Source: Apoda limacodes (taxonomy: Eukaryota > Arthropoda > Insecta > Lepidoptera > Limacodidae). From it: a DNA stretch of 64,000 nt. Below the pieces are notes generated by a model. That model searched no databases. It was not told the origin of the DNA and saw nothing but the letters and a program-made list of their open reading frames with translations. The translations under genes were made by a program, and so were the position numbers. The DNA is taken from assembly GCA_946406115.1 (NCBI GenBank), contig OX291555.1, forward strand, positions 10,558,001 to 10,622,000. Reading direction: 5' to 3'. Positions within the stretch are counted from its first letter, which is position 1; every line of letters begins with the position of its first letter. Below are positions 11,848 to 21,581 of the stretch, one piece after another.

Positions 11848-11968
11848 TCTCTAATAGCTAAATTAATTTATAAGAACCATCCTTACAAAATTTTATGAGT
11901 ATCTAATTGATAAGTAACGAGCAACTATTAATTAACCATCAACTAATATAGTAATCACCTTATCGACT

Positions 11969-11977
11969 TGTATATAT
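11969..11977 (+). promoter_or_regulatory. TATA-like promoter of the polymerase gene
   Basis: TGTATATATGAG lies about 80 bp before the proposed polymerase start codon at 12052, within the 193-bp single-copy gap after the TIR gene. Prediction from position only. Confidence 0.35.
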
Positions 11978-12051
11978 GAGAGAAAAATCGAACATTATAT
12001 TTATTATTAATTCATCATTCACAAGCAAAGCTAAACTGGTTTATTTCAACC

Positions 12052-15000
12052 ATGTCACTAGAAAGTGTTTTTTTTCAAAATGTTTTTGAAGAAGAAGAAA
12101 AAGAACTAATGAGAGCGTGTGAGAATTATGAAGATAATGCTCTGGAAAATCCGTATTATGACACTTCACTGTTTAACATCTGTAAAGAAGTTGAGGAAAC
12201 ATTCAGGTATACATTCTAACTATACTTATTTAAATTTTATGTTACATATTTGTGTTCTTATATTAACATAAGCATGTTATATCTACAGAAAATCTTCAAT
12301 TCAAGTCGGTCGAGGTTTGAAGAGACAAGCTGATATTAGTGTTGAAGATTTACAACAAGCATCGACGTCATCATCTTCCAATACAACACATAGACAGAAC
12401 GTTATGTGTCAAATATGTGAATTACAGGTTAGCCAAAGGTTCTATGCTCAGCACTTACGATCTAAGGAACACAAAGAAAAATGTCTTATTCACAATCATA
12501 ATTTACATAATGTCTCTGTTATATCAGTTGCTTTTGGGTCTCGGGTCTTAACGTATAGAATTGTATCACCTAAAGCTAATGAGTCACTTAAAATACAAAC
12601 TCCTGAAGTATTCATAGCATCAATTAAAGAGTCGATACTATTTCTTATTCAGGATTGTTTAAAAGAGTTAACTATTGTTAAAGTTAATTTTATTATTCAT
12701 GCAGATTTTGAACAGGAAACAAAAGATTTAAAAAATTCTTTCGATTTTCAAACAAAAAATTGGACTATTTCTTTAGGGGACGAATTAGAAAATTATTTAG
12801 AAACTTTAAGCGAAGACATTAAAAATAAAATGAGTGATTTCGAAGCAAAAGATAGTGGATGGACTTTAAAAAAAATTCAGTTCTTAGAAATGAATGTTAA
12901 TAAGTTCAATCCCTTACGAGGGTCTTCGTTTATTGAATTACCTTTAGATATTAAGCGTAAAAAAGCAGTCATAAATGTAAAAAATAACGATCAACAATGT
13001 TTTAAGTGGGCTTTATTATCCGCACTATATCCTGTAAATAAAAGTTCTGAAAGGGTATCATCATACTTGAGGAATCAAAATAGACTAAAGTTTAATAATA
13101 TACAGTTCCCAATCAAATTATCGGATATACCCAAGGTAGAAAAACAGAATAACATTAGTATCAATGTTTTCGGATTAGAATTTAACAAAGAAAAAAAATG
13201 TAATACCATCGTTGGACCATTATATTTTACTAAATGTCGTAAAGAATTACACATTAACTTATTATTTTTAAACAATGGTTCAAATGGTCATTATTGTTTT
13301 ATAAAAAATTTATCACGCTTGGTTAGTAAACAAATAACGAATCGAAATAATGCTATTCATATCTGTGATGGTTGTCTTCTATATTTTAAATCTAAAGTTA
13401 ATTTAATTAATCACCAAAAACATGACTGTGCTCATATTGTTACTGAATTACCAGGAATTCATAAAAAAGGAAAAGATTGGTTTAATCGGGAAACAAATAA
13501 TGATGAAATCTATTTTGATAAGTTTCAAAGAAAATTAAAATTACCTTTTGTAATATATGCAGACTTTGAAGCTCTTTTAAAACCCGTCACCTCATGTGAC
13601 CCTAATCCATCGAAGTCATATACAAAAACAATACATGAACATGAAGTTTATAGTTATGGATACTATATAAAATGTTCGTATGATGATAAGCTGTCTACAT
13701 ACAGAACATACACAGGGCCTAATTGTGCAAAAATGTTTATGGAAAGCATTTACAAAGATATTAGCAATATACATAGGATAAATTGTTTTCAAAAATGTCC
13801 ACTTCCATTAACTAACGAAGAGAATGAATCTATTAGACAATCGCAATTATGTTATATTTGTGAAGGGCTATTGGGTGATGACATCACAGTAGACTATGAT
13901 TGGAATACTGGTAATTTTAGAGGTGTTGCTCACGAATTATGTAGTTCAAAGTATCGTGTTCCCTTTTTCATTCCCATTCTATTTCATAATCTAAGTAATT
14001 ATGATGCTCATTTTATTGTTCATGCTTTGAATTTTAAAGATGGAGAAATATATATCATTCCGCAAAATAAGGAAAAATATATTTCATTCTCAAAAAAACT
14101 TAATATAAGAGGTCATTTAGTACATTTGCGGTTTTTAGATTCCTTTAAATTCATGGCCAGTAGTTTAGATAGTTTAGCTAAAAATCTAAAAAAATATCAA
14201 TTTATAGAATTAAGAAAACAATTTCCAAACGAAAATGATTTTAATAAACTTATTAGGAAAGGTGTTTTTCCTTATGAATTTGTTAATTCTTATGAATCCT
14301 TAAAAGTTACAACTCTTCCAGATCAAGACGCTTTCTTTAACTCTTTAAGTAATACCAGTGTCTCAGATGATGATTATAAACATGCTCAAAATGTTTGGGT
14401 CCAATTTAAATGTAAAAATATGTTGGACTATTCCAATCTATACTTAAGAACTGATGTAATGTTACTCACTGATATTTTTGAAAACTTTAGAGAAATTTGT
14501 ATTAAAACATATGAACTCGACCCTGTACAATATTATACCCTTCCAGGATTAATTAACATAACACTGGAATTATTAAAAGACTTTGATAAAATAGCATTCG
14601 TAAAGTCTGGTATAAGAGGTGGTATTTCACAGTGTTCTAACAGATATGGAAAGGCAAATAACGAGTACATGGGTGATTACAAAGATAACTTACCAAAATC
14701 TTACTTAATGTATTTTGATGCAAACAATCTCTATGGTTGGGCAATGTCTCAGTATTTGCCTGTAAGAGATTTTAAATGGGTTAACCCGAACATAGACTTC
14801 AATATATCAGATTCATCAGATATTGGATACATACTGGAAGTTGATCTTGAATACCCTGAAAATTTACATGATCTTCATTCAGACTTACCTTTATGCCCTG
14901 AAATCATTGTAATCGGTAACAGTAAAGATAAAAAATTAGTACCAAATTTATATAACAAAACTAAATATATTATTCACTATAGAAATCTGAAGCAATGTTT

Positions 15001-15928
15001 ACAACTTGGTATGAAATTAATTAGAGTTCATAGAGTTTTACAGTTTGAGCAAAGTCCTTGGTTGAAGAAATATATAGATTTAAATACACAACTAAGAACT
15101 TTAGCTAAAAGTGACTTTGAAAAAGATTTTTATAAACTTATGAATAATGCAGTCTTTGGTAAAACTATGGAAAATGTTGAAAAACGTGTTAATGTGAAAT
15201 TGTTAACCCACTGGGAAAACCATGGAAAAATTCAAGGTGCACAAAGTTTAATTGCTCGCCCTGAGTTTCATAGTCTATCTATATTCTCCGAGTCTTTAAT
15301 TGCTGTACAATTACAAAAGACTAAGGTATATTTCAATAAACCATTTGTTTTAGGATTTTGTATATTAGAAATATCAAAAACATTGATGTATAACTTTCAT
15401 TATAATTACATGAAAAGAAAATACAATAATAGTGTCAAGTTATTATACACTGATACGGATAGCTTAGTTTACCATGTATTTACAGATAATTTTTATAATG
15501 ATATAAAATCTGACTTAGAATGTTTTTTCGATACTTCAGACTATTCTAGTGATAATGTTTATGGTTTCCCACTTTTAAATAAAAAGAAACTTGGATATTT
15601 TAAGGATGAGAACAATGGTAAAATATTTCGGGAGTTTGTAGGACTTCGATCAAAAATGTATGCAATGGACATTGAAAGTAAGGTTATTGCTAAAGCAAAA
15701 GGTGTAAATAAAAGTGTGACAAAAAAGATGAATTTGGAAAATTATAAGTTGTGTCTATTTAATAAAAATGTAAATGTTTCACAAATGTGTAGGATTCGAA
15801 GTGTGAAACATACTATTTTTACACAACAAATTAATAAAACTTGTCTATCCTGTAATGACACCAAGAGATATATTTTACCTAATTCAACAGATACATATGC
15901 TTGGGGTCATTTTAAGATTAATTTATAG
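12052..15928 (+). CDS. polB: Protein-primed type B DNA polymerase (spliced)
   Basis: Replicates the element. The uninterrupted frame from about 12290 to 15928 lacks a convincing ATG near its start. A spliced 5' exon resolves this: ATG at 12052, donor GTATAC at 12207, acceptor CTACAG ending at 12288, frame preserved, about 1,264 residues in all. The first exon is strongly acidic. Domain order with approximate residues: a C2H2-type finger (CQIC...H...H, 92-115); a region with QCFKWAL (about 287) and GHYCFIKNL (about 386); a second Cys/His cluster (407-433); exonuclease motif I YADFE (477-479); a Cys-rich insert; Exo II SNYDAHF (624); Exo III YLRTD (774); polymerase motif A DANNLYG (862), B KLMNNAVFG (1001) and C DTDS (1107). 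All catalytic acidic residues are present, so proofreading and polymerisation both look intact. The length and finger-rich N-terminus fit Polinton polymerases. Exon structure is prediction. Confidence 0.92.
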
Positions 15929-16062
15929 TTTTGAAATACTAATAATATAGAGTATTAATTGTATCTGGTTTATGTGTGTTTAAAAAATGTAAGGTAATAA
16001 CTATTATTAAGTAACATAATGATTGTAATTTTTTTTTTTATTATTAATTATATTGTTTTTAA

Positions 16063-16070
16063 TATATAAG
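16063..16070 (+). promoter_or_regulatory. TATA-like promoter of the virion gene block
   Basis: TATATAAG lies 71 bp before the ATPase start codon, in the 212-bp AT-rich gap that separates the polymerase gene from the compact block. It is the only clear TATA-like element ahead of the block, in line with one transcript for the genes that follow (inference). Confidence 0.4.
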
Positions 16071-16140
16071 TGTTTGTTTTTATTGCTTTCCTCCATATGA
16101 ATTTGAACATTTTCAAAGAGAACACACATTAAAAATAATT

Positions 16141-16800
16141 ATGATTCATTTTTATCATCCCTTTACAGTAATTGTAGCTGGCCCTAGTGGATGTGGTAAA
16201 TCAGTTTTTGTTAAAAATTTTGTGAAACATGCTAATGAGATTTGCAATCAACATTTTTCTAATATTATGTGGTGTTATGATGAAATGCAACCGTTATACA
16301 ACTTGAACAATGTTAATTATTACCAAGGTATTCCTGACCTCAGTATGTTTGATGGAGAACAACCACAACTAATAATAATCGATGACCTCATGCGAGAGTC
16401 TGATGGTCGTGTTGTTGACATATTCACAAAGGGTAGTCATCATAGAAACATTAGTGTTTTCTATATTACACAAAATATATTCCATCAAGGTAAAGGACAG
16501 AGAGATATTTCTTTAAACTCTAGTTATATAGTCTACTTTAAAAATCCACGAGATAAAACACAAATTCGTTACTTAGCACGTCAAGTCTCACCTGAAAACA
16601 TTAAATTTTTGGAAGATGCCTACAAAGATGCTACTAGTGAACCTCATGGCTACCTAATAATAGATTTAAAACAGGACACAATTGATATGTGTCGATTTAA
16701 AACGAGAATATTTCCTTCTGACCAGAACTGCATTGTATATATACCTAAAAAAGGATTTAAATACAGCAAACATAATGAAATTCTAATCATTCATAAATAA
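16141..16800 (+). CDS. Genome-packaging ATPase, FtsK/HerA (A32-like) type
   Basis: 219 residues. Walker A is GPSGCGKS at residues 14-21, and Walker B is a hydrophobic run ending in DD at 81-82 (LIIIDDLM). A downstream stretch FYITQN, near residues 113-118, fits the sensor motif of this clade. Such ATPases pump DNA into preformed capsids in Polintons, adenovirus-like and poxvirus-like lineages; here the role is inferred from family and company. It opens the compact + strand block. Its stop codon shares one base with the next gene's start (TAATG at 16798-16802). No break or missing catalytic residue was seen. Confidence 0.92.
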   Translation: MIHFYHPFTVIVAGPSGCGKSVFVKNFVKHANEICNQHFSNIMWCYDEMQPLYNLNNVNYYQGIPDLSMFDGEQPQLIIIDDLMRESDGRVVDIFTKGSHHRNISVFYITQNIFHQGKGQRDISLNSSYIVYFKNPRDKTQIRYLARQVSPENIKFLEDAYKDATSEPHGYLIIDLKQDTIDMCRFKTRIFPSDQNCIVYIPKKGFKYSKHNEILIIHK

Positions 16801-17129
16801 TGCATTCAAGAGTGACTACACATCAAGAACTTTTAAAATCGTTGCATGTATTGAAACCAAGACATAGAAAAGCTTTACTTAAATCTTGTAGTAAAGAAGA
16901 AATAAATTTTATTTGTGAGTGTATTTACAACGTATTACAGGGTAAAATACCCGTCAAGGAAAATGATAAAAACAAATTAAAAAAATATAAAAATATATTG
17001 AGAAAGTTGGTTTGTAAAGGAAGAAATCTACTTAGAAAAAACGTAATTATTCAAAGGGGTGGTGCCTTTTTACCTATTATTTTAGGATCTGTTCTAAGTG
17101 CCTTGGTGAGTTCAATTTTAAAACCTTAG
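16800..17129 (+). CDS. Small basic protein with hydrophobic C-terminus
   Basis: 109 residues. The first three-quarters is lysine/arginine-rich and probably helical. It is followed by GGAFLPIILGSVLSALVSSI (88-107), a glycine-started hydrophobic segment reaching almost to the end. Proteins of this size and layout are common next to the ATPase in Polintons. No enzymatic motif is visible. The hydrophobic tail could insert in membranes or bind capsid, as minor virion proteins do; this is inference. Its ATG overlaps the ATPase stop by one base, and 19 bp separate it from the next gene. Confidence 0.75.
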   Translation: MHSRVTTHQELLKSLHVLKPRHRKALLKSCSKEEINFICECIYNVLQGKIPVKENDKNKLKKYKNILRKLVCKGRNLLRKNVIIQRGGAFLPIILGSVLSALVSSILKP

Positions 17130-17148
17130 CAGGAAAATAAAAGCAAAA

Positions 17149-17934
17149 ATGGAACATGCTAAAAAAATGATTCTAATTGAACCTAATTTGATAGAAAAAA
17201 TTAAAAAGGAAAATGAAACACAAAGCGCTTTAAATACTTTATCCCGTTTAGATGGTGAAATGAAAGATATTTTAAATAGTAATGAAGAAGATAGAGAAAA
17301 ATGGATTTTGTATTTACAAACACTACAAAGGTATTTACATTTTACTGAAGTAGAACGACGACCATATCAAATACCAATTATAACCAAAACAGAAAGTTCG
17401 CCTAATTATAAAGATACTGATGTCATTAAGGAAACAGTCCTTGACACTGAGCAGGTATCAAACATAAAATCAAAAACCATAAATGATACTGACTTAACCC
17501 CATTTTATTCAAAGCAACAACTCTTGAAATTGATTCCTAAGACGTATATAAAACGAGGTGAATTACTAATAGAATCAATTTTTTCAAATAAAAATAAGGT
17601 AGATTGGGATACCAATGGAACTGTTAGTATCAATAATATGAAAATACCAGGAAGTAACATTATAGACCTGGTGAATGATACACTAAGACCACTTAAACAC
17701 AGTGATCCAATTGGGTGGCAAGAGTTTGCATCAGCATTAAAAGAAATTAAAATACCATTAACTTATATTGGAAATCCAAAAAGACTAGAATATATTAATA
17801 AACTTTACTTAGGTGATATAAAAGAAGAAATTCCACTTAACAAATTGCAATCAGATAATAGTTTTACTCCTACTAAGACTCATTTTAACAAAATCAAGAA
17901 AAAAATAGACTGGGAAAAATGGACCCCCTATTAG
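17149..17934 (+). CDS. Conserved Polinton protein of unknown function
   Basis: 261 residues. The N-terminal half is charged and likely coiled-coil (LIEKIKKENE onward). The second half contains the stretch IPGSNIIDLVNDTLRP (around 176-191) followed by GWQEFASALKEI and IGNPKRLEYI, a pattern I associate with Polinton-encoded open reading frames of unknown role in many animals. No catalytic signature is seen. It overlaps the integrase start by 16 bp (17919-17934). Its conserved position between capsid-assembly genes and integrase suggests a virion or genome-handling role, which is inference only. Confidence 0.75.
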   Translation: MEHAKKMILIEPNLIEKIKKENETQSALNTLSRLDGEMKDILNSNEEDREKWILYLQTLQRYLHFTEVERRPYQIPIITKTESSPNYKDTDVIKETVLDTEQVSNIKSKTINDTDLTPFYSKQQLLKLIPKTYIKRGELLIESIFSNKNKVDWDTNGTVSINNMKIPGSNIIDLVNDTLRPLKHSDPIGWQEFASALKEIKIPLTYIGNPKRLEYINKLYLGDIKEEIPLNKLQSDNSFTPTKTHFNKIKKKIDWEKWTPY

Positions 17935-18998
17935 AAATAAATCAGATTTACTATGATGTTTCTCATCCTGCTGGATATGGAGGTGTTAACAAACTCATCA
18001 ACTCGTTAAAGGGAAAAATGACAGCAAAACAAGTGAAAAATTGGTTGCAAGAACAAGAAACTTACACATTACATAAACCTGTAAGAAATAGATTTCCTAG
18101 AAATAAGTACATTTTATCTAATTATAATGACTTGTGGCAGGTGGATTTAAGTGATATGCGCACTTATTCTGAATATAATGATGGTTTTAAATATATTCTG
18201 TGTGTTATTGATGTATTTAGTAAATATGCATTTGCTAGATGTTTAAAAAAAAAGAACTCTATAACTATAAAAGAATGCTTTGAAAGTATATTTAATGAGT
18301 CAAAATCCTTACCTAACCACATTCAGTCAGATAAGGGAACTGAATTTGTTTCTAAGGATGTGCAAAAATATTTTAAAAGTAAAGGTATAAACTATTACAC
18401 CACTAACAATCCTGATATAAAAGCTAGTATCGTGGAACGCTTTCAAAGAACATTAAAGACAAAAATGTGGCGGTATTTCACACATCATAACACATATAGA
18501 TATGTTGATATTTTAAAAGATTTGATTTATTCTTATAATCATAGCTATCATTCAAGTATAAAAATGTGTCCCAAAGATGTTAACTCAGAAAATATTATGA
18601 CTGTTTGGAATAATTTATATGATAGAGATAAAGGGCAAAAGGCTATTCTAAACAGGTTTAAAGAAGGTGATTATGTTAGGATAACAAAACATAAACACAT
18701 ATTTCAAAAAGGATACGAGAGCAACTGGAGTGATGAAATATTTGTTATTACTTCAGTTATAAGAAGATCACCTTGGGTAGTTTATACGTTAAAAGATCTT
18801 CAAAATGAACCCATTACAGGAACATTTTATGAAACAGAATTACAAAAAGTAATATACAACCCCACTCTCCCACATAAAATAGATAAAATACTCCACACTC
18901 GTTATTTTGGAAATAGAAAGCAAGTACTAGTGAAGTGGAAAGGTTATCCAAACAAATTTAATACTTGGGTATCATTAAAAGATATAGAAAAAATATGA
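17919..18998 (+). CDS. int: Retroviral-type integrase with C-terminal chromodomain
   Basis: 359 residues. Catalytic triad: D76 (QVDLSD), D138 (QSDKGTEF) and E173 (IVERFQRTLK), with 34 residues between the last two, one fewer than in the classical D,D(35)E spacing. The C-terminal 50-odd residues form a chromodomain-like module (KILHTRY...VLVKWKGYP...TWVSLKDIEKI). The enzyme would join the TIR ends to host DNA and create the 6-bp duplications seen here; the chromodomain may steer it to marked chromatin. No clear HHCC finger is seen at the N-terminus. The stop overlaps the next start as ATGA (18995-18998). Apparently intact. Confidence 0.95.
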   Translation: MDPLLEINQIYYDVSHPAGYGGVNKLINSLKGKMTAKQVKNWLQEQETYTLHKPVRNRFPRNKYILSNYNDLWQVDLSDMRTYSEYNDGFKYILCVIDVFSKYAFARCLKKKNSITIKECFESIFNESKSLPNHIQSDKGTEFVSKDVQKYFKSKGINYYTTNNPDIKASIVERFQRTLKTKMWRYFTHHNTYRYVDILKDLIYSYNHSYHSSIKMCPKDVNSENIMTVWNNLYDRDKGQKAILNRFKEGDYVRITKHKHIFQKGYESNWSDEIFVITSVIRRSPWVVYTLKDLQNEPITGTFYETELQKVIYNPTLPHKIDKILHTRYFGNRKQVLVKWKGYPNKFNTWVSLKDIEKI

Positions 18999-19756
18999 TT
19001 AAGGAAGATTTTTATTTAACTTTGCTCAGTAATAGTTCAATGGAATATTTTCCGAGTAATACCACTACAAATTTTTCAACAAAACTTCCAAAACCTATAA
19101 AATTAGAAGGACAGTGGTCTGTTGGAGTTGTAGAATTTCAATATCCATGTAGTATGTTTACAGTTCAAGAGGGTGAAAATATAATGTATATTACTAAGAA
19201 AATGATAGTACCTTTGGATAAATCAATATCATCAGTTATTTATAAAAATCATATACCTGCAACCAATTATGATAATATTGATAACATTTTAAAAGCCTTA
19301 AACCTAAAAGAAAACTGTCGCTTTCATTATGATAAAGTTTCCCAGATGGTCTCTGTTCAAATTAACGATAAAAATATATCATCTTTAACGTTATCATCAA
19401 AGTTAAGTATTCAACTTGGCTTTGAACCAAAAACTAATTTAATAACAAAAAATGTTGGAAGATACCCACCCAATTTACATTTAGGATTACCTTCTCAATT
19501 ATTTGTTTACTGTGATATAATTGATCCGCAAATAGTTGGAGATGTTATGACACCATTGTTAAGAATAATACCTTTAGACCCCGAGAAATATATCTATGGT
19601 GCTTATAAGATGCATGTATTTTCACCACCCCACTACTTACCAGTTATGCGAAGAGAATTTGATACAATTGAAATAGATATAAGAACAAACACTGGTAATA
19701 AAATACCATTTCAATTTGGGACCGCATATGTTAAACTACACTTTAAGCGATTATAA
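18995..19756 (+). CDS. Minor capsid (penton-like) protein
   Basis: Start chosen at the ATG at 18995, which overlaps the integrase stop; an upstream in-frame extension to 18965 would need a non-ATG start. About 253 residues. It opens with FYLTLLSNSSMEYFP followed by an N-x-T/S-rich strand pattern and alternating hydrophobic residues, the hallmark of the Polinton gene assigned as the single jelly-roll penton. It would form the fivefold vertices of an icosahedral particle. The stop overlaps the next gene as TAATG (19754-19758). Assignment rests on motif, length and position before the major capsid gene. Confidence 0.85.
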   Translation: MIKEDFYLTLLSNSSMEYFPSNTTTNFSTKLPKPIKLEGQWSVGVVEFQYPCSMFTVQEGENIMYITKKMIVPLDKSISSVIYKNHIPATNYDNIDNILKALNLKENCRFHYDKVSQMVSVQINDKNISSLTLSSKLSIQLGFEPKTNLITKNVGRYPPNLHLGLPSQLFVYCDIIDPQIVGDVMTPLLRIIPLDPEKYIYGAYKMHVFSPPHYLPVMRREFDTIEIDIRTNTGNKIPFQFGTAYVKLHFKRL

Positions 19757-20202
19757 TGCATAATAACAGTATTTGTCCCTATGAGCAATATTATTCACAC
19801 CAAGCAGGATCAGGAATTGGTGTAATTTATAAAGGTGTACCACATCAACGTGGTCATGGAATAGGAAGCTTTTTAGGAGGCCTGTTTCGATCAGTACTAC
19901 CTTTATTATCAAGTGGGGCTAGAGTAATTGGTAAAGAGGCTCTTAATGCTGGAGTGGGATTATTAAGCGATATGATAAGCCAGAAACCAATGAATGAATC
20001 TGTGCAAACACGGTTAAAAGATGTAAGTAGTAATTTAAAACGAAGAGCAGATGATAAAATTGAAAGACTAATGAATGGATCAGGTTATATAACGAAACGT
20101 CAACGTCGGATTCATTCCATTCCGTCAACAGCTTTGAAAGAGTTGAGAACTAGAAAGTATAAAATTAATAGAAATACTAAAGATATATTTTCAAACAAAT
20201 AA
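19756..20202 (+). CDS. Small basic glycine-rich virion protein (pX/pVI-like)
   Basis: 148 residues. Near the N-terminus is a glycine-rich amphipathic stretch (GIGSFLGGLFRSVLPLLSSG, residues 35-54). The rest is rich in arginine and lysine, with SNLKRRADDK and TKRQRR. This layout recalls adenovirus core/cement proteins that bind DNA or disrupt membranes during entry; equivalents lie between penton and capsid genes in Polintons. The parallel is structural inference, not demonstrated homology. Its start and stop each overlap the neighbours by one base (TAATG at both ends). Confidence 0.75.
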   Translation: MHNNSICPYEQYYSHQAGSGIGVIYKGVPHQRGHGIGSFLGGLFRSVLPLLSSGARVIGKEALNAGVGLLSDMISQKPMNESVQTRLKDVSSNLKRRADDKIERLMNGSGYITKRQRRIHSIPSTALKELRTRKYKINRNTKDIFSNK

Positions 20203-21512
20203 TGTCATTCTTACATAATCATTCATGTGAATGTATAAAATCGGAATTGGATTTATTTGCTTTACCAACAACTCAGACAAGTATTGAAAATGGACAATGG
20301 ATACACTACAAACCTATATCATCCCTTACAGACGATGGACCAATTGAATTTCAAATTCCTGGTACGGGGGATGATTATATCGATTTGTCTCATACATTAC
20401 TACATTTAAAAGTTAAAATTCGAAACCAAGATGGTACCAACTTAGCTGCTGCTACAGTAGTAGCCCCAACTAATAACTGGTTACACTCACTGTTCAATCA
20501 ACTCGATGTGTATTTAAATCAAAAACTAGTATCTCCACCAAACAACACTTATGCTTATAGGGCATTTATAGAAACTTTATTAAACTATGGTCCAGCAGCT
20601 AAACAATCTCATCTGACTTGTGGACTATGGTATGAAGACACAGCTGGAAAAATGAATTCACTAGATGATTCTAATGATGGATTTAAAAAAAGGAATCAAT
20701 TTGTACGTGAGAGTAAAGAGGTAGAAATGGTAGGACATTTGCATGGGGATTTGTTTAATCAAGAAAAGTTTCTGATAAATGGTGTTGAAATTAGTCTTAA
20801 ACTAGTACGATCAAGAGAAAGTTTTAATCTTATGGCTGGTGCAGATGCTAAACTGAAAGTTACTTTAACTGACGCTACACTTATAGTTCGTAGAGCAAAA
20901 ATTAGTCCAAGTGTATTATTAGCACATCAAAAAGTTTTAAGTGCAACGACCGCTAAGTATCCTATAACCAGAGCTGAAGTCAAAGTGCTCACAATACCTT
21001 CAGGAGTTCAGGGAAAAACGCTTGATAACATATTTATTGGTCAAGTTCCAAAAAGGTGTATAATAGGTTTTGTAAACAATGCTGCTTTTAATGGAAGTTT
21101 TAACAGAAACCCTTTTAACTTTGAAAACTATGGAATAAATACATTTAGTTTGTATATAGATGGCCAACAAATACCATCAAAAGCTTTACAACCAATGTTT
21201 CACAACAATATATTTTCCACAGCTTACCATACACTATTTTCCGGGTCAGGTATTCACTTTTTGAATGATGGTAATGCTATTTCTAGGGAACAATATGCAA
21301 ATGGATATTGTTTGATGGCATTTGATTTAACTCCAGACTTATCAGCTAGTTCTACGTCTCATTGGAATCTTATTAGACATGGAAGCGTAAGACTTGAAGT
21401 TCGTTTTGAAGCAGCACTCATACAAACAATAAACTGTATAGTGTATGCTGAATTTGATAATGTTATTGAAATAGATAAAAATCGTAATGTTTCAGTAGAT
21501 TACAGTAGCTAA
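20202..21512 (+). CDS. MCP: Major capsid protein, double jelly-roll type
   Basis: 436 residues, the expected size for a Polinton hexon-like capsid protein. Recognisable features are the early IEFQIPGTGDDYIDLSHT segment, PTNNWLHSLFNQLDVYLN, repeated beta-strand-like patterns across two halves, and a final acidic region. In the family this protein forms pseudo-hexameric trimers making up the capsid shell. It is in the same transcription direction as the penton-like and core-like genes, with which it shares one-base stop/start overlaps. A 69-bp gap follows before the protease. No frameshift or premature stop was seen. Confidence 0.92.
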   Translation: MSFLHNHSCECIKSELDLFALPTTQTSIENGQWIHYKPISSLTDDGPIEFQIPGTGDDYIDLSHTLLHLKVKIRNQDGTNLAAATVVAPTNNWLHSLFNQLDVYLNQKLVSPPNNTYAYRAFIETLLNYGPAAKQSHLTCGLWYEDTAGKMNSLDDSNDGFKKRNQFVRESKEVEMVGHLHGDLFNQEKFLINGVEISLKLVRSRESFNLMAGADAKLKVTLTDATLIVRRAKISPSVLLAHQKVLSATTAKYPITRAEVKVLTIPSGVQGKTLDNIFIGQVPKRCIIGFVNNAAFNGSFNRNPFNFENYGINTFSLYIDGQQIPSKALQPMFHNNIFSTAYHTLFSGSGIHFLNDGNAISREQYANGYCLMAFDLTPDLSASSTSHWNLIRHGSVRLEVRFEAALIQTINCIVYAEFDNVIEIDKNRNVSVDYSS

Positions 21513-21581
21513 AATATAATAATTAGAACTCAATGAAAGGACTTATTATACTTTTGACATTCATAATATCAACATTTTGAA

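Larger units (their letters stand above)
10498..11858 (+). repeat. Left terminal inverted repeat of the Polinton
   Basis: Bases 10570-11858 (1,289 bp) pair with 22188-23476 in reverse, with equal length and no difference in the parts compared by eye. The outer ten bases AGTAGAGGGG also pair with 23478-23487. Between them the left copy carries 10508-10569, about 61 bp that the right copy lacks; it is an additional unit of the subterminal tandem repeat. The inner boundary is where sequence diverges after CTAATAGC. The repeat contains subterminal boxes, a TATA-like promoter and a spliced gene. Confidence 0.93.
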
